A stretch of DNA of 64,000 bases from Nematostella vectensis (lineage: Eukaryota; Cnidaria; Anthozoa; Actiniaria; Edwardsiidae). The position numbers and the translations under genes are program-made. The stretch lies in assembly GCF_932526225.1 (NCBI RefSeq), contig NC_064045.1, positions 6,742,998-6,806,997 on the forward strand, written 5' to 3'. Each line of letters begins with the position of its first letter. Within the stretch, counting starts at the first letter, position 1. Shown piece after piece: positions 13,401 to 26,700 of the stretch. The notes under the pieces were generated by a model. The model did not search any database and was not told the DNA's origin. It worked only from the letters and a program-made list of their open reading frames with translations.

Positions 13401-16400
13401 ATGAATTGAACCTGTATGTTGATTTTCAGGGCTCTTTTTTACCTCTTCCTTCCCTCTCTTTTGAATTGAACCTCTATGTTGATTTTCAGGGCTACTCTTT
13501 CCCTCTCTCTTCCCTCTCTTATGAACTGAACCTCTATGTTGATTTTCAGGGCTACTCTTTCCCTCTCCCTATCTCTCTTATGAACTGAACCTGTATGTTG
13601 ATTTTCAGGGTTACTCTTTCCCTCTCCCTTCCCTCTCTTATGAACTGAACCTCTATGTTGATTTTCAGGGCTACTCTTTCCTCTCTCCCTTCCCTCTCTT
13701 ATGAATTGAACCTGTATGTTGATTTTCAGGGCTACTCTTTCCCTCTCCCTTCCCTCTCTTATGAAGTGAACCTCTATGTTGATTTTCAGGGCTACTCTTT
13801 CCCCTCTCCCTTCCCTCTCTTATGAATTGAACCTCTATGTTGATTTTCAGGGCTACTCTTTCCCTCTCCCTTACCTCTCTTATGAAGTGAACCTGTATGT
13901 TGATTTTCAGGGCTACTCTTTCCCCTCTCCCTTCCCTCTCTTATGAATTGAACCTCTATGTTGATTTTCAGGGCTACTCTTTCCCTCTCCCTTACCTCTC
14001 TTATGAAGTGAACCTGTATGTTGATTTTCAGGGCTACTCTTTCCCCTCTCCCTTCCCTCTCTTATGAACTGAGCCTCTATGTTGATTTCCAGGGCTACTC
14101 TTTCCCTCTCCCTTCCCTCTCTTATGAAGTGAACCTCTATGTTGATTTTCAGGGCTACTCTTTCCCTCTCCCTTCCCTCTCTTATGAATTGAACCTCTAT
14201 GTTGATTTTCAGGGCTACTCTTTCCCTCTCCCTTCCCTCTCTTATGAACTGATCCTCTATGTTGATTTTCAGGGCTACTCTTTCCCCTCTCCCTTCCCTC
14301 TCTTATGAATTGAACCTGTATGTTGATTTTCAGGGCTACTCTTTCCCTCTCCCTTCCCTCTCTTATGAAGTGAACCTCTATGTTGATTTTCAGGGCTACT
14401 CTTTCCCCTCTCCCTTCCCTCTCTTATGAATTGAACCTCTATGTTGATTTTCAGGGCTACTCTTTCCCTCTCCCTTCCCTCTCTTATGAATTGAACCTGT
14501 ATGTTGATTTTCAGGGCTACTCTTTCCCCTCTCCCTTCCCTCTCTTATGAATTGAACCTCTATGTTGATTTCCAGGGCTACTCTTTCCCTCTCCCTTCCC
14601 TCTCTTATGAATTGAACCTGTATGTTGATTTTCAGGGCTCTTTTTTACCTCTTCCTTCCCTCTCTTATGAATTGAACCTGTATGTTGATTTTCAGGGCTA
14701 CTCTTTCCCTCTCCCTTACCTCTCTTATGAAGTGAACCTCTATGTTGATTTTCAGGGCAACTCTTTCCCCTCTCCCTTACCTCTCTTATGAACTGAACCT
14801 GTATGTTGATTTCCAGGGCTACTCTTTCCCTCTCCCTTCCCTCTCTTATGAAGTGAACCTCTATGTTGATTTTCAGGGCTACTCTTTCCCCTCTCCCTTA
14901 CCTCTCTTATGAAGTGAACCTCTATGTTGATTTCCAGGGCTACTCTTTCCCTCTCCCTTCCCTCTCTTATGAACTGAACCTCTATGTTGATTTTCAGGGC
15001 TCTTTTTTACCTCTTCCTTCCCTCTCTTATGAATTGAACCTGTATGTTGATTTTCAGGGTTACTCTTTCCCTCTCCCTTCCCTCTCTTATGAACTGAACC
15101 TCTATGTTGATTTCCAGGGCTACTCTTTCCCTCTCCCTTCCCTCTCTTATGAATTGAACCTGTATGTTGATTTTCAGGGTTACTCTTTCCCTCTCCCTTC
15201 CCTCTCTTATGAATTGAACCTGTATGTTGATTTTCAGGGTTACTCTTTCCCTCTCCCTTCCCTCTCTTATGAATTGAACCTGTATGTTGATTTTCAGGGT
15301 TACTCTTTCCCTCTCCCTTCCCTCTCTTATGAATTGAACCTGTATGTTGATTTTCAGGGCTACTCTTTCCCTCTCCCTTCCCTCTCTTATGAACTGAACC
15401 TGTATGTTGATTTCCAGGGCTACTCTTTCCCTCTCCCTTCCCTCTCTTATGAATTGAACCTGTATGTTGATTTTCAGGGTTACTCTTTCCCTCTCCCTTC
15501 CCTCTCTTATGAATTGAACCTCTATGTTGATTTTCAGGGCTCTTTTTTACCTCTTCCTTCCCTCTCTTATGAATTGAACCTGTATGTTGATTTTCAGGGC
15601 TACTCTTTCCCTCTCCCTTCCCTCTCTTATGAACTGAACCTCTATGTTGATTTCCAGGGCTACTCTTTCTCTCTCCCTTCCCTCTCTTATGAATTGAACC
15701 TGTATGTTGATTTTCAGGGTTACTCTTTCCCTCTCCCTTACCTCTCTTATGAATTGAACCTCTATGTTGATTTTCAGGGCTACTCTTTCCCTCTCCCTTA
15801 CCTCTCTTATGAATTGAACCTCTATGTTGATTTCCAGGGCTACTCTTTCCCTCTCCCTTCCCTCTCTTATGAATTGAACCTGTATGTTGATTTTCAGGGC
15901 TCTTTTTTACCTCTTCCTTCCCTCTGTTATGAATTGAACCTGTATGTTGATTTTCAGGGCTACTCTTTCCCTCTCCCTTACCTCTCTTATGAAGTGAACC
16001 TCTATGTTGATTTTCAGGGCAACTCTTTCCCCTCTCCCTTACCTCTCTTATGAACTGAACCTGTATGTTGATTTCCAGGGCTACTCTTTCTCTCTCCCTT
16101 CCCTCTCTTATGAAGTGAACCTCTATGTTGATTTTCAGGGCTACTCTTTCCCCTCTCCCTTACCTCTCTTATGAAGTGAACCTCTATGTTGATTTCCAGG
16201 GCTACTCTTTCCCTCTCCCTTCCCTCTCTTATGAACTGAACCTCTATGTTGATTTTCAGGGCTCTTTTTTACCTCTTCTTTCCCTCTTATGAATTGAACC
16301 TGTATGTTGATTTTCAGGGTTACTCTTTCCCTCTCCCTTCCCTCTCTTATGAACTGAACCTGTATGTTGATTTCCAGGGCTACTCTTTCCCTCTCCCTTC

Positions 16401-19400
16401 CCTCTCTTATGAATTGAACCTGTATGTTGATTTTCAGGGTTACTCTTTCCCTCTCCCTTCCCTCTCTTATGAACTGATCCTCTATGTTGATTTTCAGGGC
16501 TACTCTTTCCCTCTCCCTTCCCTCTCTTATGAATTGAACCTCTATGTTGATTTTCAGGGTTACTCTTTCCCCTCTCCCTTACCTCTCTTATGAACTGAAC
16601 CTCTATGTTGATTTCCAGGGCTACTCTTTCCCCTCTCCCTTCCCTCTCTTATGAACTGAACCTCTATGTTGATTTCCAGGGCTACTCTTTCCCTCTCCCT
16701 TCCCTCTCTTATGAACTGAACCTCTATGTTGATTTTCAGGGCTCTTTTTTACCTCTTCCTTCCCTCTCTTATGAATTGAACCTGTATGTTGATTTTCAGG
16801 GTTACTCTTTCCCTCTCCCTTACCTCTCTTATGAACTGAACCTCTATGTTGATTTTCAGGGCTACTCTTTCCCCTCTCCCTTCCCTCTCTTATGAACTGA
16901 ACCTCTATGTTGATTCTCAGGGCTTTTTTTACCTCTCCCTTCCCTCTCTTATGAACTGAACCTCTATGTTGATTTTCAGGGCTACTCTTTCCCTCTCCCT
17001 TACCTCTCTTATGAATTGAACCTCTATGCTGATTTTCAGGGCTACTCTTTCCCTCTCCCTTCCCTCTCTTATGAACTGAACCTCTATGTTGATTTTCAGG
17101 GCTACTCTTTCCCTCTCCCTTCCCTCTCTTATGAACTGAACCTCTATGTTGATTTTCAGGGCTACTCTTTCCCTCTCCATTCCCTCTCTTATGAAGTGAA
17201 CCTCTATGTTGATTTTCAGGGCTACTCTGTCCTTCCTCTTCTTCCACTCTCATTCTTGTGGACTAACCCTTTTGTTGTTTCTCAGGGCTACCCTGTTCTC
17301 GCTCTCCATTCCCTCTCTTATGGACTGAACCTCTATGTTGTTTTTCAGGGCTACTCTGTCCTTCCCCTTCTTCCGCTCTCATTCCCCCTCTTGTGGACTG
17401 GCCTTAACTTATACGGCGCAGCGCGAATACAAGTGCTTTTCGAGAGACTGAAGAATGGTAGTCCGCTCGGTTACAAGGTATGCTATTTAAAAGAGCAGAA
17501 TCCAAATTGGGGTGATGTATGGTAAGGGAAGTTGTAATAATTTAATGAAGATATATCTTATTGTAATCTTACGACGTTCTATTTGATACTCAGCAAACTA
17601 AAGCCAAAAGCAAAAGAACCATCAACAGATATTTATTTGTATCGATTAGAGACGAGTAATTTTAGAATTTTCCGCTTAAATTTCTAATGAAAAGCGGTTA
17701 ACGAAAAAACAAATGCAACATTTGAGCTTCAAAGAAGTCCACAGACGAGATAGTGTGACGTGTGACGTGTACATTTTAAAGCCCTATTCAAACCCTGGCA
17801 GCATTCCTGGCCAGCAATGTTGGGTAGTGTTATGAAATAGATTGCCAACATATCCATTGTCTTGTGCTCAGTCGAGCCAAGGGTACCAGTAATTTCGACT
17901 GATGCCGGCATGGAAGTTTATAAACACGAGTTTCAATGAGTTTGGATTGGGAATCAGGTGTTTAAAAAGGTGTCGGTTATTGGAGCTTAACAGTACCTTT
18001 GGAGATATTACTCAGAGTTTTATCCCAATAGCTTGGAATCGTCTGTTATTCCCTGACATTCCCCTTCGTTTCCCTTCTTCCTATAGGCTTCCAGGCAAGT
18101 GGCTGCTAGTGACGTCATGCCTTACTTTTGGAATAATGTGCGTGGAGGCAGCTCGTCTCTCCCCAGGACCACCAACCTGCTCCAAGTGCTCGGCAGCATC
18201 ACGGTCAGGTTTACTTATATTATTATTCGTTTTTTTTTGTGGGGAGGGGCGGGGGGGTTGGGGGGAAAGATGTGAGTGGATGGATTGGACGTCCAAGTGG
18301 TCCGTATCACCAAATTATACATAACTTATATATAAAAGATATCATAATAACGACACAACACATGATAACACTAGGAAGATCCCGTCGTTCTCTCGTGTAA
18401 ACTGGATCATTTTTGCCTCTCTGGTTGGCTAGTAAATATAGCACGTTTCTCGCATCCTCATTGGTTTTAATCAGTTTACTTTACAAAACTGTCAAGGTGG
18501 CCACGCTAGAGCCCGTCGTATTGTGAAGCTGGTGCCTTAATGTCATGACCTTGGTTTGCAGAGCCATTTTGTCATCCTACCAAGTGTGACAAAGCATCCA
18601 TTTCCATCGGCCGATCAGGGGAATCTTAAGCGATATTTTAAATTGAATTTGGTATATGAAGTTGTTAACGTTATTTTTTTAAATTTCTTTCGAGATTTTA
18701 TCGAATCGTTTCCCTTCAATGATAAAAGAAAACAATAACAAAGGTGTGTTATAATGCTGCAGGTGTGGTGCTGCGTCGACAAGGTTGGTATCCTCTCCCT
18801 CCCCAACCCCTCCGTAGAAAAAGTCTTCTTCCTACAAAGCAAGAAGGCGCGCAGTAAGAGTGAGAAGCAGAAGGCACGAGGGCGCAAGACCAGCTCTTCC
18901 ACGTGGGAGAGCGATATTAGCCGCCAAGTGAGCCGAGAGGAGACGACCGACCTGTCATCTTCATCATCCGATGATGATGATGACGATGATGATGATGCGG
19001 TTGCTGCACCGGATGGGGTCAAAATAAAAGGTTGGTCGCCGATTTTTTTTGTATTCTCAAGTGGAGTGGTCTTCAGGGTCCAGAACGTGTTGAGTATTGA
19101 GGGGCGTTGAGGACCGAGGGCGCAGAGCGTGGTATTCTCAAGCTCAGTGTTCGTGAGGTGGCCGATGCGCGAGAAAGTTAGGAGAAGTGGAGAAATGGAG
19201 ACGATAAGAGACAATGGGGGACTTGCAAAGAGATCACGTGACCTTTCTGGGTGGCAAATTCAAAACAAAATAATCAAAAAAAATTCAGAAATGACTTCAA
19301 CCCCGCCACACCAGAGAACAACGAAAAAATTAAATCTTTAACTAAACCCTTTTTGAATAAAGACTTCTGGCTTTTTTTGTAAGCGCTGAATAAGTTGCTT

Positions 19401-20734
19401 TTTGTTGCTGTTATTTTGCCGCTAAAAGCCTGAGCGCGCGCTAGTTTGCCGCCAAAACAGTCACGTGATCTCTTAGCACAAGTCCCCTATTGACATCCGT
19501 TCTTTATTTTTCAGAGAATTTTAAAGGCCGAGCAGCAGTTCTCAATGTCAGCAACGACCCAGAGGTAAGCGCAGGGTAAACGAGGGGTGTTTGACTTAAT
19601 GACAATATGGGGGATGCACAGACTCTCTCACCGATTATCTCAGTTGCTATTTCTGTTTGGCATTTTTTTGGCACATAACACTTTTCCTGGGCAGCCCCCT
19701 AATCCTCCCCATAGATCCCCTACTGAAACGCTTTTCTATGGTGGTATTCCTATCCAAATTATCGTTTCAACGTTCAACTCCTCTGAAGTTATTCCTCGTT
19801 GTTTTCAGAGTCAGTTTGGGTTACGCTTTGATGACAAAAGATGGCAAGACAATTTGAGCTCTCTTAAACCACTGGTAAGAACATAAACACCTGTAACCAT
19901 CGATGAACGCTGAATAGGCGACTTGCACTGAGAAGTCACGTATGAAGTCACCTGTGAAGTCACGTATGAAGTCACGTGTGGTCACGATTGAGTGGCAAAC
20001 TGAAGCCAAAACAACCATTGGCTGCGCCCGTCATGCCGGAGAGCGACGAAAAAAAAAGAAATCTCAACGAAATTAATATCTTTCTGACAAAAAAACTTAT
20101 AGTTGATACGTGAGCGCTGAATAACAGTTGTCGATGTGTTGTTGTTGTTTATATTTTCCCGCTTAAATCTGGAGCGCGCGAGTTTGCTACCTAAAAAGTC
20201 ACGTGATTTCTCAGTGCAAGTCTTGAACTTGAATTTGAAATTGAACTTGGTGGCACAGGAAAAACTTTCGTAAGTCTTGTTTTAGTGCAACAGAGTGACT
20301 GACGTTCGCTCTTCCCTCACTATTTGTCGTCATTGAGTTCGTTGTGCTGGTTATTCTTCCAGGGACTCAATATCTTGCTGAACTCACCGTGCTCGTCCCC
20401 AGTCCGCAACTTGCGATTGGCTGACTGCACTGGGCACCTGTCACTCAAATACAACCTCGCCCCAGTCCCCAGCCACAGGCGGTAAGAATGTATTGCTGTA
20501 AAGGTGCTGTTGCTATAATGGACATTTGACACGTGACGTTAATCGCTTGGAGCCTATTTACACACCTTTAAATTTCCTTGTATCGTGCCCATATTGAAAT
20601 ATTCTATGCTTTCACGATGCATTATCATTGGCTATTGTCCGTTAGAATTAGATTGTGATAACTGGTGGCCGAGTTGCGTTGTTTTGGCTTTATTTGAATA
20701 TTGATTGCTTAGAAAGTTATCCTTAGATCTATCG

Positions 20735-20789
<55 letters not shown>

Positions 20790-23700
20790 TTGGTTTTGAA
20801 ATAACACACATAAACATACAATAATAAATTTACAAGAATAATATGTGCTTATATAGAACAAAATAGTTAACAATTATACCATTTCCATTCAGGTGGGTAG
20901 TGGCGAAATATCTACTGAGAGCCAAAGGCCCGAGGTAGATATTTTTAAAGCCACTATCCGCCGAAATGGAAATTGTATAATTGTTTTAGTATATAAACGA
21001 GCTTTAGAGCAATTTTCTTTTCGGAAACACTTGCAAATCGACTGTTACACCCGCCATTTTGCTTGATTTCGTGGCGCAGGAAAATATCCACCTCCTAGGA
21101 GGTGTATATTGCATTTTATCCCGAGTTTCTCAACCAATCAAATCGCTTTTTCTTGCGAGGCTCTCGAGTTTTATAGACTAATATAGAATATTAACAGTAT
21201 ATATTGGGAATTTGTAAATTTAGATCAGAGCCCGCGAATTAGGAGTGGGGCTTTTCGTAGATTTAAGGAGTTGAAGGGTGTGATATTTTTAAGCTCTTGG
21301 ACGCAATAATGATTTTATTCTATTTATTTAACAGGAAACTCTTCAACAGCATAACTAGTCTGTTCGTCCCTTCTAGGTGTTTGTGTCTTCTTGCCAAAGA
21401 GATCGGATTTATGGATCGGGTGCTAAGCTTTTTCTCCAAAGAGCAGTACGTCTTTGCTGTTCAATCGTCAGCTGTAAGTAACAAGCCAAGTGCAACGGAA
21501 CAAGCCTGTTCCAATACAATTCATATTTGATATTCATTTTTCATGTCTTGGTGAGTCTTGGTCCTCGGATTTTACTATATTTTCCTTTGTCAGCAGAAGC
21601 CCTCGGATTTAACTTTATACTCTGCTAGCAGAAGCCCTTGGATTTAACTTTATACTCTGCTAGCAGAAGCCCTCGGATTTAACTTTATACTCTGCTAGCA
21701 GAAGACCTCGGATTTAACTTTATACTCTGCTAGCAGAAGCCCTCGGATTTAACTTTATACTCTGCTAGCAGAAGACCTCGGATTTAACTTTATACTCTGC
21801 TAGCAGAAGCCCTCGGATTTAACTTTATACTCTGCTAGCAGAAGACCTCGGATTTAACTTTATACTCTGCTAGCAGAAGCCCTTGGATTTAACTTTATAC
21901 TCTGCTAGCAGAAGCCCTCGGATTTAACTTTATACCCTGCTAGCAGAAGCCCTCGGATTTAACTTTATACTCTGCTAGCAGAAGACCTCGGATTTAACTT
22001 TATACTCTGCTAGCAGAAGACCTCGGATTTAACTTTATACTCTGCTAGCAGAAGACCTCGGATTTAACTTTATACTCTGCTAGCAGAAGACCTCGGATTT
22101 AACTTTATACTCTGCTAGCAGAAGCCCTCGGATTTAACTTTATACTCTGCTAGCAGAAGCCCTCGGATTTAACTTTATACTCTGCTAGCAGAAGACCTCG
22201 GATTTAACTTTATACTCTGCTAGCAGAAGACCTCGGATTTAACTTTATACTCTGCTAGCAGAAGCCCTCGGATTTAACTTTATACTCTGCTAGCAGAAGC
22301 CCTCGGATTTAACTTTATACTCTGCTAGCAGAAACCCTCGGATTTAACTTTATACTCTGCTAGCAGAAGCCCTCGGATTTAACTTTATACTCTGCTAGCA
22401 GAAGACTTCGGATTTAACTTTATACTCTGCTAGCAGAAGACCTCGGATTTAACTTTATACTCTGCTAGCAGAAGCCCTCGGATTTAACTTTATACTCTGC
22501 TAGCAGAAGACCTCGGATTTAACTTTATACTCTGCTAGCAGAAGCCCTCGGATTTAACTTTATACTCTGCTAGCAGAAGACCTCGGATTTCACTGCATTT
22601 CGCACTGCTAGCGGAAGACCTCTAATTTCACTGTATTTCAAGCACGCTGCTACTAACCTTTGCTGTTTTTCCTGGGTTGTCGAGCAGTAATTTTAACCGG
22701 CTTTTTTACTTATTAAAAATCCTTGAGAATTAAAGAAGTAACTTTATGGGATTATTAATCTGGTGCTTAATCTCTTGCTCAAAGGAGGAGCGTTATGGTA
22801 CTGCGCATGTCTGGAGTCAGTGTTTATTGTAGGCTTTTAATTTTCTACAAACAGTTGAACTTTTTAAAGTTCATGTCTTGTCAATGCCTTGTTAAAATAA
22901 TATGCAATATTTTATTGAAAACTACGTTTATTGACAGTTTGTGATCATTTTCTTTAAATTTAAGTCTCCCACATGTATCAAAGGCTCATAAGTCAATATG
23001 AGAATTTGACTGAAATTCATTGTGTCCTGGCCGGAGAGCTATTGCAAAGCTTTTACCATGACACTGCCCCTTTAATCTTCAGAAGTTCTACTGCGGTTTT
23101 GAGACTCCGTATTCTGAGAACTCTGATTCTGAGTCCCGTCAATCAAGTTTTGAATTTTAACGAAAACGTTAAAACGGGAAGCCGAAAGGTATTTTGTCAC
23201 TCGAAATCATACTCGAAATCGCAGTAGCAAAAATCAATTTTTTTACGTCATTAAAATAATTTTTATAAAGAATACATTTTTTTCAGGTTCCAGCGGCAAA
23301 CTTCTCGCTCCAGACCTCGTCGTACTTGGCCGTGTGCAAAGAAAGGCCTGTGCCGAGTATGACGTCTGTTCTTGTCAAGGAGTCCTATACGGGTGAGCTA
23401 ATTCGTTACATTCACTTGTTCCTGATTCTTCCGGCGCCGCGGACATACCTTTCTTTGGAGCTTGACTTGGTTTGGTGGTGTCAACTTCACTGTGCCTATA
23501 TATTTTCGTGAACTTGACGAAGGGAGAACTTCAAGATTGACAGCTGTCAACTTTTGGGATTATCATCTCAATCCTTAGACGGGAGAGGGGGGAGTAGTGG
23601 GCTTTTCGTATTAATCACTAATATCATAATCATTTTGTTGCTGCTTATTTATATCGTTTTAAATCATTTTTTTTAGGATCACAAGTTTTTAAGTGTATCA

Positions 23701-26700
23701 CACTTTTAAGTTACTTACTTAAAACAGATATATAGTACTGCTGCTACTAGTAGTACTTTACAAGGATTTTTTTTGGCCTGGTTCCACTTTTTTAGCAGTA
23801 CAAACTTGCACAGTCTGAAACTTTTCATGCGCATGTCTCTCCGACAGGAGCACACCAACTGCTGACCCAAGGGACTGCAGACGTTGTAATCGACACCTGC
23901 TCAGATTTCTGGGATGGCACCAATTTGTGCCCTATCACAGCGCATGATCGGTGGGTTGATTGATGGGCAATTTTATTTAGGGTTTGTTGTGTCAAGAAGC
24001 GCTCCCAAACGAGGCAGAACTATCTTTCCTGTGTGACTTTCGCGGCTGAAGAAAGAGAGCAAGGGTTTGAGCTCAAGTTTTCGGAGTTAGAGTTGTAGTT
24101 GTTATTTGATGACGTTCTTTGTTATCTATTATAAGAAGGTAAAATTGTATACTTCATCCATTTGCGTTAAGAACCGATTAGCTCTTTTACCGCCCTAACT
24201 GGCCACAAGACAAATAAGATCTTTATAAAGTTCTAAGTGCAAGCATGCCCGTAGCCAGGATTTTGGGGGGGTTGCTTCGTTTTTCCATTTTAGAGGACCA
24301 AATTTCCGGTATACCCCTCTCCTCGCCTTATAACATTAGGCAATCAATCTAAAATGTTATTAATAGGGTACTTTTTAACATATAGCGATAATAATAAAGA
24401 TAATTGTTATAAAAATATTTTTATAGCTATTTTAAAGACATATTGATGTGCGCGGTACATCTCCAGCCAAACGTTATATATTTTTGTTTGCTCTGAGCGG
24501 ACCTTCAAGCCGGGTGGGGGGGTGGGGGCTCGTCCGAACCCCCCCCCCCCCCCCCTGGCTACGGGCCTGGTAAGCCATAACTTGTTGACTACCAAAGCAA
24601 AGCCCTTTTTTTTATATAGCACTTTTCTCTCTGAGGTGCTCCTGATGTGACTTATCCCCTTCCGTTCTTTCTTGTAGTCGGAAAGTGTTGGATTTCTACC
24701 AGCGTAACAGTATGTCCTCTTATTGCATCGCCTTTTCGTATCGTCCAGTCAGCGAGGTACGTAATAAATGTTAAATCTTAAAGAGGCACCTGCATTATTG
24801 AAGGGTGGTATTCGGGAAGCTAAAAAAAAGTCAAAATCATGCCGGATAACCAAATTAACCAAATAACTAATCTCCCTTGGTCTAATGGATGAATGTATCT
24901 CTATTAAGCGGCCGCCCTGGAGACAGTGTAAAGTGGTCGCTTCAAAGAGGTTGACGGTTTTATAGATGTTCACAAGAAAAAGTCAAGAAATTGAAAATAG
25001 AGGTATAATATGATTGGATTGCTATTTTTGTCTACAGGTCCCACATTGCACGTCTGACGCGTTTTTCCGGATTCCCCCCATTTTCCAGTGGATATCGTGC
25101 AGTGAGAGCGAAGGAGAAAGGTTCGTCAGGGACGGTTAAAAAGAAGTTAGAAAGCAGACGAAGCTGCTACCTTGGGATAAGAACATTAAACTCTCTTGTT
25201 AAACTGAAGGAAATGGAGGAGGAATGAAGAGGAACGTGGTCGAGTTTATTTAGAATTACAGCCATGGGATGAACTGCTCTGAATTTACAAACATACGGGG
25301 TCTTATCCGAACTACTATAGGCTTATTGGCTGCCACAGTTCACATGAATGAAGGGAGATAGGGAAGATGGATGGGCTGCAGGCTCAGGTATTAGCAGGCC
25401 CCTTTGCCGCCAAAGATTGTGGCATTTCTTATAGAGGGATCTTCAAATACTACCCTTTATTATACGATACCTATGACTGCGCACTCTTCAGCAAATCCTG
25501 GGTTGGTACCTGGATAGTGTGTGTAAAGTGGAAATATGGGTTGTTTACCATTTAATCGGACATTCCGGTACTTCTGATTATTTTGTAAATGGTACAGATT
25601 CCTCCCACTGGAAAATTTCAGGAAAATGTGGAATTGCTTAAGAAGTAGTCCACTTTGATCTGGGATACCAGAAATTCCGGAAAGTTTTGCGTAGAATAAT
25701 TGACCGAGGCCCTCATCGACCACTATTCCCCAGGACCCCAAAAGGGTCAGGGTACAGAAGCAAATGGTACATAAGTCACCCCGGAAATTCTGGAATATAC
25801 GAAACTTTTACTTACCATTATGGCATCCTTGAAAAAAACTGGGATCTCATTCCGGAATTTCTGATTAAATGGTAAACAACCATCGATATGCTTATCTGTG
25901 GTAAAGTGGCCTTTGACATTTATGATGATTGAAAACTGAATTGGAAAATTTCTACTTTACTGAAATCACTGAAATTTCGCTCTCTAAAGTTTGTTCTATC
26001 GATAGTTTACAGCGAAGACTTGTACTGATAAAAGCGGGAATCCTAATCTCTTCTATCATTTGCGCTTTTGGAGTGCTCGCAATTAGCCCCTTCCCCTTGC
26101 AAACAATACAAACATAAAACCAGCATTCCTTGAATTGCATTGCTCACGGTGCCGCAAGACAAGGATATTGATGGTGAATTACATCGCATCATTATAAGCT
26201 ATTCATAAACAAATGATGTTGGCGGTTTCATTTCCACGGGTTTTTTTTATAATCTATACAAGCACTTATTTTAAGATCTCTTTACAGCGTGTCTGAAATG
26301 TCATTGGATGGTGAAGAGGATGTCTATGAAGAAGATACTGGGATTTCATTTGTGAGTAAAGCGATAACTTTTTCTGCCACAAAGTGAAGAGGAGCAATGC
26401 AAATTTATATTATTTTTTGCATAATTTTATGTAATTGTATCCAAATGATACTAGCATAAAAGCTTGTTTAAGGATGCTATACTCAATAGACATGAATAAA
26501 ATTTCTAAACAAATTCAATTGCGTCCAAACCTATCCAGCTACCGATTTCCAGTGCTCATTCAACCATCATTTGAGGACATTTCCTATGGCGGTTATTGAA
26601 GTTGAATTCTGATTAAATTGTTTAGCATGACTACTGTCTTTACATTCTTAGCATTTTCTCCTCATCAGAGTGCAAAGGACCTGAGCTTTGAGGACAACAC

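Noticed and set aside
14863-16053. 396-codon open frame of GYSFPLPSLSYELNLYVDFQ repeats as a secreted or structural repeat gene
   Set aside because: The frame is open only because the 60-bp unit is a multiple of three; 61-bp units break it. There is no independent start or domain, and the unit is explained as a copied splice junction.
16621-17253. Minus-strand 210-codon frame rich in NQHRGS and KRGKGEGK
   Set aside because: Reverse complement of the minisatellite; no start or splice context and no family match.
18615-19214. Minus-strand 199-codon frame with a poly-Ser run
   Set aside because: Shadow of TMEM94 exon 18763-19030; the poly-Ser is the complement of the Asp codons.
21590-22620. 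CRISPR array (regular 35-bp repeat)
   Set aside because: No variable spacers: units are contiguous and nearly identical, and the context is a eukaryotic intron.
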